NCBI RefSeq assembly: GCF_037042905.1
Contig: NC_087258.1
Coordinates: 1,769,001 to 1,833,000 of the forward strand
Direction: 5' to 3'
Source: Lytechinus pictus
Lineage: Eukaryota > Echinodermata > Echinoidea > Temnopleuroida > Toxopneustidae
DNA length: 64,000 nucleotides
Part shown: positions 43,333 to 52,965 of the stretch, piece after piece
How positions within the stretch are numbered: the stretch's first letter is position 1
Layout of the letters: every line of letters starts with the position of its first letter
The notes under the pieces: model-generated
The model's database searches: none
Told to the model about the DNA's origin: nothing
Seen by the model: only the letters and a program-made list of their open reading frames with translations
Translations under genes and position numbers: made by a program

Positions 43333-45511
43333 TCTGTTTCATTGAAGGAGTAGTCCTCATTGTCACTTTTTAGCTTTATTCTTATAAATCAACATAAATA
43401 GATAATATCATTGTCCTTATTTATATAATGCGAGCACGAAGTGCGAGCAAAATTTTTTGGGCAAATTTATGTGTATTTTCCTAAAATTTGAACATTCTGG
43501 GCAATGTTTGTTGTATTAGATATATTAGATGTATATACAACTAAATATTTACTACGAAGGCGAAGTGCGAGCAGAGATTAACTGATGGAAAAGGTACTTG
43601 TTAAAGACTGCTTGCAATTAGCCATGAAGACGTTACATATTTCAACAATCAAATAATGCAAGCGCGAAGCGCGAGCTGAAATTATTACCCAAAGACTGGA
43701 AATTCTAAGCACTTTTCGTAACTTAAACATATAATAGGTATATAACTAAACAATTGTTGCGAACGCGAAGCGCGAGCGGAAAATTTTGAGATTTATAGAC
43801 CTATATAAGAACGAGACACTCTATTCATGTTTTGTAAATCATGAAAAGGATGAGTAATTGCATGGGTCGACTTCCTTACACCCGGTACTTACATTAATAA
43901 TGCGAGTGCAAAACATATATACGTTTATTTGAATCGATCGAAAAGGTACTTGTTAAGGACTGCTTGCACTTAGCCATGAAGACGTTACATATTTCAACAA
44001 TCAAATAATGCTAGCACAAATCGCGAGCTGAACATTTTTGACATTTCTACAAAAAGAATCAAAAATGTTAATCAATTTTTGTAATCGTGAACAGGGTAGC
44101 TATATAACTAAACAATTGATGCAAGCGAAGCGGGAGCAGAAAAATTCGAGATTTAGACCTAAAAACGGGACACTCTGCTCATGTTTTGTAAATCATGAAA
44201 AGGGTGAGTAATAAGGGATCTTTCTACATTAATAATGCGAGCACAAAGCGCGAGCAGAAAATTTTTGATATTGTGATCTGAAACTGGATTTTGATCTAAA
44301 TAAAGAACAAGTTGAATATCTGAATAAACATGCGCGTGTTTCAGATTTAGACCTAGAATCTCGGCATTCTACACATTTATCAGCGAGCGCGAAGCGCGAG
44401 CTTAAACTATTTGATATTCCGATCTGAAAAAAGCACTTTGTAGGAAAATTGTGAGGTGGATATGGATCATTAAATTAATATCTTATTTATTAATGCCTAA
44501 TGAGGGCGAGAAATCTGATGATATTATGGCCTGAAAACTGGACATTTCAAGCACTTTAGTAATTATGAATAGAATGCATCAGTTAAAATATTTTTTAACC
44601 ATTAATGCGAGCGCAAATCGCTAACCAAAATCTTTGATAAACTCTCATGAAAATCAGTATGGAGACATACATAAATCGCCAATCAAAATGCGAGTAGCGC
44701 TATCTGCTATACGTTTTGACAATCAGACTTGAAAAGGGATATTTTTCTAAACTAAATGGAATACACGAAAATAATAGGTTCTGAATAAATCGAATTTTGC
44801 AAGCGCTCAGTGCGAGTAGAAAATGTCAATAATCAGACCATAAAGATGTCTCTTTTACAGAGCACTTTTTGAAAAATCAGTTTGTAGATCACACAAAATA
44901 ATGAAAGTTCGATTTCCGAGGTAAAATGTATAATGTATATTAACTTCCAAACTTGATATTTAAGCTCCATATCGAAAAATCATCTAACAGGCAATGCGAG
45001 CGCGAAGTGTGAGCGAAAATTTTATATAGTGACATGAAAGATTCTTTTTATTTTCCAAGTCTTCCCCTCATCTTATTTTATTCACTCTGGAAAACTTGAC
45101 AAGCAAAAAAACAAACAAAGGTTTTCACTCAAAATGTAAGGTCATTTAGTCCAAAATACATGTATTATTTCGAATGTGAATGATGCATTTTTATCCATCA
45201 AAAAAGACCAAAAATAGTAGGGGGGACATTTGATATTGTGTCCCCCCTACGATTTTTTGTAGGGGGGACACGTCCCCCCTGTCCCCCCTGGGATTTCCGC
45301 CCATGCCCACGGCCCTGTTTGAGAAAAATATAAATAATGTTGCAGCACGTACATGAAGTTGCAGTACATAACATAGCCTGGCGATAGAGGTCGGTCGTAT
45401 TGTTTTTCCTGTTCGGCAGAGAGGCTGCTGAATAAGTCTGACTTTCCCTCATTTGACTTTTGAGGTCGAGATCGGCTTGGAACACGAAATCAGTTGAAAA
45501 AGGGACATAAG

Positions 45512-45541
45512 ATGGCACACAGTGTTCTCAGAGTTAATCAG
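45512..45541 (+). CDS. PEX2: PEX2 coding exon 1
   Basis: Ten codons, MAHSVLRVNQ, parallel to the VLRISQLDA region of the human protein. -3 is A/G-type (AAG before ATG). Donor CAG|GTAAAT. Confidence 0.85.
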
Positions 45542-48500
45542 GTAAATATAATTGCTTGCTCTGCTAGTAATTTGACATTGTGTAGTTTAATTTCCTGATT
45601 TAATGCGCTTTCGCACCCGTTTTCAAAACCGTCAGTGTTTCACAACCTATTAACCCGAGAGCATGGGCGCAGAGCTCCGGAGTGCGGGCGTGACTATTTA
45701 GCTAGGCACGATGTGGATGTGAAAGCGCATTAGGTCCCCTAGGCCGGGCTAAATACTGGGTGACTAAACATAAGAAGGATTGAAAAAAAAAGTCAAACAG
45801 GAACGTCGCTATTTACCAGGCTCATGGTAAGCAATTTTGGAAGTTGGGTGGTGGCTGGTGGGGGCAAACATTCTCAGTCTTCAGACCTGGGCCGGCTGGC
45901 TCACCTTTCTTTTTTTGTGGGGGGGGGGGGGGGGCTCATGTACGAATATTAAAAAAAAATGAGAGGGAGAGATTGATCAATTGAAAGCTTATAAAGTTAG
46001 GGCACTTTATTATGCATTGTAGGATTTGGTGATTATCTTGTTGAATAAAAAATAAGCAAAATAATAAGTTTGCCATGGCATGGTGCCCTAGCTAAACTAA
46101 GACAAAAGTATGCAGGTCACTGTATAGTCACTCATCCAAGGTTATGATATAACTTTGTTCTCTTGCTACTATTTTAGTATTAGGGCTCCCTGTGTCGTGA
46201 AATAAGGTTTGCAATGTTTGGCTTGTTTTCCCTTGTTCTTGGGGATAAATGTTTGATTTTTTAACACTATTATTACAGCTATTCATAAAAAAAACTTGGC
46301 TGAAAAGTAAATTGGATTGTTTTACATTTTTTTCTTCAAAATTTAAAAGAGAGATTGTTTGGTGACGATTCAGACCAAATTTACTTTCCACCAATAGATG
46401 GCCTACACAAAATTATGCTCAAAATATTTTTTTTTATTAGCACTCTGATTTATAAAGGAAAAATATGATTCCCAAGTTAAAGGGGAAGTTCACCCTGAAG
46501 AAAAGTTTATTGTAAAAATAGCAGAAAAATAATGGAAAATATTGGTGAGCCAAAGGTTTGAGGAAAATCCATTAAATAAAGCAAGTTATTAGAATTTTTA
46601 AGTTTTGGATTGTGACTTCATAAACAAGTAGCTGCCCAATATGTTATGAACAGGTAATATAAAATGCATATATTTCAACTTTTTAATGGTTCGCGATGAC
46701 TTATTTTTGGTTTCTTTTTAGGAATGGGTGTGAAATAATTTTTTCTATTGATATAATGAAGGTACAGTAAAAACCATTATCAATTTTCTGAGATAATGAC
46801 ATTTCATTGATTGTTTACAATAAGATATGTAGGAAAGTTGCTCGCATATGAAGGCACAAATTATCAAATAATCAAAATTCTGATAACTTTTTTAATCTTT
46901 GAAGGATTTTTCTCAAACCTTGGCAATATTAAAAATAAAAAAATCTGCTACTTTGTACAATAAACTTTTTTGTCAGAGACTCAGGGTGCCTGGAACTAGT
47001 ATTTTAAAATGTTTTATGTTGCATAGGTAGATTAGCCACATGCAGGGTCGTTGCTGTGAACAAGTGACTGGTGTAGGCCTACTAGTTCACTCAATGATGG
47101 TCTGTACAGTCAGTAAATGATTAATTGACAGTCTTTTTCTACTTCTTTTTATTATTTCAGCTGGATGCCCATCAGCTGGATGATGAAATTCATCTCCTCC
47201 TCAGAGCTCAGTTAACAAAGGCATTCCAGTTCTTCAGGGTATTATGACACAATCTTTCTTTTTAATTTAAAGATGAAACTTCATGTTGTCACATAATATC
47301 TGTCTTACAAGGTGTTGCGATTGATCTGATCAACCTCAACTATGGAAAGCCAGCGACGCCCACATCTAAAATACATGTTTGTTCAAAATATATTTTAGAT
47401 ATATGATGAATATTACATAAAGTCATTGTTTTCTTGACAATTCTGTTTGCCTTTGTTTTACAAAGGACATTTTGCAAATTTCATGTAGAAAGAATTATGA
47501 CACTGATAGATTTCCATTTTCCATAGAGTTACGTTTGATTAGATCAATCGTTACTCTTTGTAAGACGGGGCACTGGTGGCCTGTTGTGGGATGCCATAAA
47601 AGATTTTCAATGATTGGTAGATCTCTTCCTTTCAGCTAAACTTGATATCTGGGTCCCGTTTTACAAGGAGTTGCGAGTGATCCGATCAACCTCCACTATA
47701 TGGAAATACATCATTGTCAAAATTTATCCTGCAGGAAATTTGCACATTGTTTTTTCTGAGCGAAGAGGAAGCACATTGAATTGTGTGATATACAATATTG
47801 AATGTGTGATATACATAATATCTAGAAAACATTTAGAAGATATGTGTATTTTAAATGTTGCCGTTACTGGCTTTCCATAGTTGTGGTCGATCAGATCAAT
47901 TGCAACACTTTGTTAGACAGGGTCCTGATCTGTGTTTAAACATAAATTGTCTTTTTGTTAAGCATTTGAATGCAAAGTTTATAATTTGTTAAGTAATAGG
48001 GTTAAATTTAATAACTGGAGAGAGAAAATCTCATTCTGTACTACAGGTAGTCAATAGATCAGGGCCCCGTCTTACAAAGAGTTACGTTTGATCCAGTCAA
48101 TCGTAACTATTAAAATCCATCAGTGTCTCATAATTTTTTCAACATGAAATTTGCAAAATTATGTCCTTTTAAACAAAGGCGAACATACAAAATTGTCAAG
48201 AAAACAATGATTTTATGTAATATACATCATATCTAGAAAATGTTTTGAACAAATGTATTTTAGATGTGGGCGTTGCTGACTTTTCAAAGTTAAGGTTGAT
48301 CGGATCAATCTCAACTCTTTGTAAGACAGGGCCCAGATCACTACATTGTAGATCCGCAGCCGTTTGTAATGTCATTTTGCTTGTTTTATAACATGACTCG
48401 ACTCAACTTGCATGTTTTTGGTGGACTTAACATTTGAGATTGAATGACAGTGAAATACTTCTTTTATGATTGGTTACTTTTTAGACATACATGTAAGCCA

Positions 48501-51500
48501 CCCTGCTACAAAGAAAATTAAACCCAGTTGTTTTTATACCTTTTCATTCATATCAATTTTTGTTTCTAGAGTGTGCAATAATCAGAAATATGATATTTAC
48601 TGTTTTATTTCAGCCCGGTGTTCTCTCAAAGTGTGACCCTGAAGTAAATGCTGTTTTACGTCTATTAATATGGCATGTGAGTATTGTTTTTTATTATTTC
48701 CTAACCAATATTTTTTTTTCTTTTCCATGATTCCTTTGTCTTTGTGATCACATTTTATATAGTGCATATGACAGTAAAATCTCATAATTTTTTAACATAA
48801 GTAGATGAAGATATGTTAGTGGATAGAGAAAAAAAAGAAAGAAATATTCATGAAATTAGGCCTGGGTATTACTATTATGATGAAAATCCAAACTGACCAG
48901 GAAGTAGTTTAATGCATCATAAACCAAGAACAAAAAATGGATTGTCTTTGGAAAAGGACTTAAATTTACATATATATAAATGTTATCATGAATTTTGTTT
49001 TATATTTTTAATTGTTTGAACTTGAAAATAAAATAGGTAAGTTTCAAACTGCCAGTTTTCTTCAATCTGTTTAAAACCAAAGACTAGTATATAATTGAAA
49101 TAATTGAAAATCTTTAGCAGTTTGACTTTTTTTACAAGATACATGTATTTTAGTGTTTATTATTTTGAAGGAGTCTGTATCCCCTAAACTTTTTAAATAG
49201 ATATGTATGGGACCTTACAAATTATGTTAATCATAATAGACATCCTCTTTTTTTTTCTATCTTCAATATCAGTTTTCAATCAGTAAATCAGGAGCCACCA
49301 TTGGTCAACAAATGCTCAACATGCTCTACACAAACAGTCTCCCACAAGGTCAAAGGTCACATACCCTGGATCAGAAACATAAGTTACTCTATGCGCTGCT
49401 CCTTGTTGGATGCAGGTGGTTTCAGGAAAGGAGTTCAGATCTCTCTCAGATGACCAGGAGCAGCGAAAAGTTTGATTTGGTAAGAAAGTTAAATTGACCT
49501 AGAACTTTCTTTGAAAAAAAAAGAAAAGAAAATGTGTATTTCATAAATTTGAAATTTGGCGGGAACTCTTGAAATACTATGAGGGCTTTACAAGAGATGT
49601 ACAATCAATTGTATCTTGCATTAAATGTTAAATTTGGTAATCAATTGTGAGCCAGCTTCAGTAACAGAGAGTATTCTGTTTTATAAATTGATTTGGTAAA
49701 GTTGAAATGGATTTATAGATTGTGAATTTGAAATTAATAATTTGCAATTGATTTCAAATAATTTTATAGCAAGTTCCCGGCAATGTCACACATGATTTAG
49801 AGATCTTAGCCTAGGTTGTAAGTTTGGTTCATCTTATTATATAGTCTACTTTATATATCTTCTGTTTATGAAATATGTGTCTTTATTGTTGTAGGTATGG
49901 AAGCTGATCGATCTGTTGGAGCGACTGGTGAAGATAGCTTCTCTAATCAACTTTCTAATGTTCCTGCAGCAAGGTTTCTATCCCAGCATTCTTGAGAGGG
50001 TATTAGGCATCATTCCAAGGTTTGCTAAGCCACAGTCTGTCAGGCAGGTGAGTTGTCCCCTCTACCCCTTCATCCTCTTTTCTTTCATTCTTCTATCTGT
50101 TCTTCTTCCCCTTTTCTCTTGAGAGGGTATTAGGCATCATTCCAAGGTTTGCTAAACCACAGTCTGTCAGGCAGGTTAGTTACTCCCTCCACCCCTTTTT
50201 CTTCCTCTTTTAAATTTTTTAGATCGAATTTGTGAACACCCAAAATTGGGTGGCCAGCTGGGACAACGAGTCTTAGGTTTTAGGTGTCCTGACGCTGTTT
50301 TAGGTGATCACTGCTAAATTTGTTCTGTATCAATATGCTATTGATGTTTTATTTGATTATTACCCAAGTTATAAAATTTCTGACAATCAAGTTCACAGAA
50401 AAATTGGGAGAGTAGTCCTGATTACTTGAGGCAACTCACCAAATTACTAATTTGAAATTTACATAGTTTTGGTGATCTCATTTTTTTTTCAATTAGCCAT
50501 AACTTTCATATATTCTTAGTCAGATTTCTCTCAAATTTTCAATGTTTTTTTTTTTTCATTGCTTTGCTTAAAAAGAAATCATTTCTTTGCCAAGGTTTAA
50601 TTCACCCTTTTCTCTTGACCTTTGTATGTTAGGTGACATTTGAGTTCATGACCCGAGAGCTGCTGTGGCACGGCTTTGCCGAATTCCTCTTCTTCCTCCT
50701 CCCTCTCATCAATATCCACCGCATTCGGAACGTGATCCGAAGAAGAGTTGCTGGCATCCGGACTGGGCCGGGAACCTTGCAGCGGTCTTTAGCTGAGTGC
50801 AAGGAGTGTGTTGTCTGTGGAGAATGGCCGACGTGTCCTCAGGAGATTGGGTGTCAGCAAGTCTTCTGCTACTACTGTCTCAAGGTATATATATTGCCGT
50901 TTGGCTATTGAAACCTCATATCTAAAAATCTTAGAAATTTAAGACAACACTATTTAGATTGGTGACATAAGTATTGACCTTTTGCCTTGAAAGAATTTTC
51001 TTTGGGAAGTAGGAGACTGTTTGCAAGGTTGCTACCATTGTCAAGATTCTAAAATACAGTTTTTCTAAGTTTTTAAAATTTTTGTGAATATTGAAATACA
51101 TGTATGAGGTTTTAACACCTCTGCGACGATGTCTGTCATGTGTTGAAAGAATATGTCTTTAATGCAGTTTGTAAAGATATTTTTATTCAAAGATCAGGGA
51201 CCTGTTTCATGAAGAGTTACGAGTATGGAAACTTTTCTAATTATTACAGCTACCATTGTTACAGTGCTCGTCAGCCAGTCAGGATCAAGGTTTTTATGGT
51301 AGTTACTATAATGGCAAAGTTACAACAGTTGTAAGTCTTTATGAAATCGGCCCCCGGGCAATTGTTATATAGGCGGGGGCATAGTGACGTCACATCCGCT
51401 TAACAAAGGCATCACTGACCTCAGTGCGATGAAAACAAAGTATGAAAAACACTATAAAATAGTGTAAGAAACAGTACTGAAAATTTCAGAAAGATTTTTA

Positions 51501-52492
51501 AACTTCCAGCTAACCAAATGGTTAAACTCGATTATCATGACGTTGAGCACAAAGTATGAAGGCGATGCATTGTAGGCTCTACAGGTCGCTAGTGCATTGT
51601 TTTCATTGGCTGGTCAGTTGCTAGGGCTTGAGATTAAAAAATGCCTGAATGTTCGCCCCAGCCTATAGAGTAATTGGCCCGAATTCACAAAGGTGGCTTT
51701 TAAAACCATCGGTTGAACTCATGGTTTATGTAGATTTTCTGTAGAAATTACGCTTATTTACTGCTCATATTATAAGATTCCAATGCTGATGCGCGCTGTT
51801 GTCACAGTGCACCAAATTGACACCTGTTGCCATTGTTAAATACGCTATTTTATTCATGAGTCCACTGTTTGAAGAGTAGATTCATTAATTCAAAACAGTG
51901 GACTCATGAATGAAATAGAGTGGATAACCACGCCAACAGGTGTTAATTTGGCGCGCTGTGACAAATGCGCGCATTAGCATTGGACATTTTTTGATATACG
52001 CATAAATAAGCGTAAGTTATACAGGAAATCTGCATAAACCATGGGTTCAACCGATGGTTTTAAAAACCACCTTTGTGAATTCGGGCCATAGTGTCTGAGC
52101 ACTTGTCTGATTGTGTGTGTGTGTGTGTGCATAAAATCATTTAAAAGGTTGAAGTGTTATTTCATACATGAATAATGCATACAGAATGACACCAAACAAA
52201 ACTTATCCTTAATCTTGATATTTGAGTTTGGCTTGATAATTTAGTTCTTTCTGAATTCTGAAACCTGTGTCACTTTTAAGAAAAATTGAAAGACTTTGAA
52301 AAGCAGCGTCATTTTGTCGATTCGACATAAGTATTCTCATCAATGGTATTAAATATATAGCTATGATTTTTTTTTATCTTGCTTCCTTTTCAGAGTAACT
52401 TTGGAGCTGACCCATCCTATACTTGCCCTTCCTGTGGTCATGCAGTGGAAGAGTCTAGTAACATCCGTCCAGTTATGTGCTCCGTTAGATAG
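45512..52492 (+). CDS. PEX2: Peroxin-2 (PEX2), whole gene, 7 coding exons, 293 aa
   Basis: Peroxisomal membrane RING protein; with PEX10 and PEX12 it forms the ubiquitin ligase that recycles the PEX5 import receptor. Exons join in phase 0 throughout with GT-AG borders. The N-terminal MAHSVLRVNQLDAHQLDDEI and DPEVNAVLRLLIW resemble human PEX2 (305 aa); membrane segments lie at about 145-170 (IASLINFLMFLQ) and 185-205 (FAEFLFFLLPLI). RING: C236, C239, C251, then Q253 where His is usual, C256, C259, C272, C275. It ends soon after the RING. The start is the only ATG before exon 1's donor. The element F border is 206 bp upstream. Identity is secure. Confidence 0.95.
45601..45732. mobile_element. 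Foldback MITE in PEX2 intron 1
   Basis: TTAATGCGCTTTCGCAC (from about 45599) is inverted as GATGTGAAAGCGCATTA. TA borders on both sides suggest a TA target. Non-coding. Its ends are about 60 bp from the exon 1 donor. Confidence 0.55.
46477..46992. mobile_element. TTAA-type MITE in PEX2 intron 1
   Basis: Starts TTAAAGGGGAAGTTCACCC; CACCCTGAAGAAAAGTTTAT at left is mirrored by ATAAACTTTTTTGTCAGAGA and CAGGGTG at right. Inner GGTTTGAGGAAAATCC / GGATTTTTCTCAAACC arms are clear. The right terminus is not exact. Confidence 0.6.
47161..47238 (+). CDS. PEX2: PEX2 exon 2
   Basis: 26 codons, LDAHQLDDEIHLLLRAQLTK AFQFFR, in phase 0. Acceptor ATTATTTCAG, donor AGG|GTATTA. Confidence 0.9.
47305..47575. 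mobile_element. MITE H, copy 2 (PEX2 intron 2)
   Basis: TCTTACAAGGTGTTGCGATT at left, TTAGATCAATCGTTACTCTT at right; the interior AAATACATGTTTGTTC / CTTTGTTTTACAAAGGACAT matches copy 1. Confidence 0.7.
47655..47925. mobile_element. MITE H, copy 3 (PEX2 intron 2)
   Basis: TTTTACAAGGAGTTGCGAGT at left and TCAATTGCAACACTTTGTTA at right; diverged interior. Same family and orientation class as the neighbouring copies. Confidence 0.65.
48063..48333. mobile_element. MITE H, copy 4 (PEX2 intron 2)
   Basis: GGGCCCCGTCTTACAAAGAG at left and CTCTTTGTAAGACAGGGCCC at right, the most complete ends of the family. Interior is in reverse order relative to copy 2. Confidence 0.75.
48614..48676 (+). CDS. PEX2: PEX2 exon 3
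   Basis: 21 codons, PGVLSKCDPEVNAVLRLLIW H, aligned with GLLARFEPEVKACLWVFLW of human PEX2. Acceptor TTTCAG, donor CAT|GTGAGT. Confidence 0.9.
49273..49479 (+). CDS. PEX2: PEX2 exon 4
   Basis: 69 codons including FSISKSGATIGQQMLNMLY and LLLVGCRWFQERSSDL, matching the conserved ATVGQ and GGRWLEER motifs of the family. Acceptor AATATCAG, donor TTG|GTAAGA. Confidence 0.93.
49895..50047 (+). CDS. PEX2: PEX2 exon 5: first membrane region
   Basis: 51 codons including VKIASLINFLMFLQQGFYPS and LERVLGI, matching LGGLINFLIFLQRG of human PEX2. Acceptor GTTGTAG, donor CAG|GTGAGT. Its last 57 bases are duplicated downstream. Confidence 0.93.
50118..50190 (+). pseudogene. Duplicated 3' end of PEX2 exon 5 inside intron 5
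   Basis: 50118-50174 repeats the last 57 bases of exon 5 (from CTTGAGAGGGTATTAGG) with a single G to A change, and continues into a copy of the intron start (GTTAGT in place of GTGAGT, then a CCCTCCACCCC stretch). The offset is 127 bp, so the unit is a tandem duplication across the exon-intron border. It has no acceptor of its own. Confidence 0.9.
50633..50884 (+). CDS. PEX2: PEX2 exon 6: second membrane region and RING first half
   Basis: 84 codons: FMTRELLWHGFAEFLFFLLP, then CVVCGEWPTCPQEIGC and QQVFCYYC. The CEHIFC of human PEX2 reads CQQVFC here (codons TGT CAG CAA GTC TTC TGC), so the RING His position is Gln 253. Acceptor TGTTAG, donor AAG|GTATAT. Confidence 0.93.
51676..52087. mobile_element. 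Foldback MITE in PEX2 intron 6, about 200-bp arms
   Basis: GGCCCGAATTCACAAAGGTG at 51676 is mirrored by ACCACCTTTGTGAATTCGGG ending at 52087. Further mirrored words: CCATCGGTTGAAC, ACACCTGTTG, CATGAGTCCACTG. The centre is near 51875. Non-coding. Confidence 0.8.
52113..52132. repeat. (GT)n microsatellite
   Basis: About nine GT units in PEX2 intron 6. Confidence 0.85.
52394..52492 (+). CDS. PEX2: PEX2 exon 7: RING end and stop
   Basis: 32 codons and TAG. SNFGADPSYTCPSCGHAVEE gives the last two RING cysteines (C272, C275). Acceptor CTTTTCAG. Confidence 0.92.
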   Translation, partial: SNFGADPSYTCPSCGHAVEESSNIRPVMCSVR

Positions 52493-52965
52493 CAGTAAAC
52501 CAATGGTTTGGTTTCAACTCAGGATCCAGCTAAGCTCAAATTTTATCACATGGTTTATGCTTTACAGAGATTTTGCCAAAGTCAATGAGACACTTTTTTA
52601 AAATAATGATCATTCCTCCAATTAATAGGAATATAAACTAGTACTGCAGTCCTTCAAGTTTATAATTTCGTGGAGCTCCTTAAATCGCTCTCCTTATTTT
52701 ATTTTTTCAATTGAGCTCCTCAGAATCGTTCTCCTTGAGGAGCTCAATTCAATACAATACATGTATGATAAATTGTAGATTTTTCTTAAAATTGTAAATG
52801 AAATAGCTGTGTAGCTATTAATTAATGTGTTGAAACTAGGCCTGGGTCAATACGTTTACACTCGCGCTCCTGCTTTACTGAAAATACTGTACAAAAATCT
52901 GCTAAAATTTCACATTTTACAACTTTAAATCCATGACTTCCATGGTGTTGCAACATTAACTGAAA

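Larger units (their letters stand above)
41723..45305. mobile_element. hAT-like element F (3.6 kb) next to PEX2
   Basis: CATGGGCGGAAATC at the left end is inverted as GATTTCCGCCCATG at the right. The perfect 8-bp duplication CCCACGGC flanks it (41715-41722, 45306-45313). GGGGGGAC / GTCCCCCC runs lie just inside both ends. It carries element E at the left and, at about 43429-45020, a dozen or so diverged units of GCGAGCGCGAAGCGCGAGC. No transposase seen. Confidence 0.85.
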
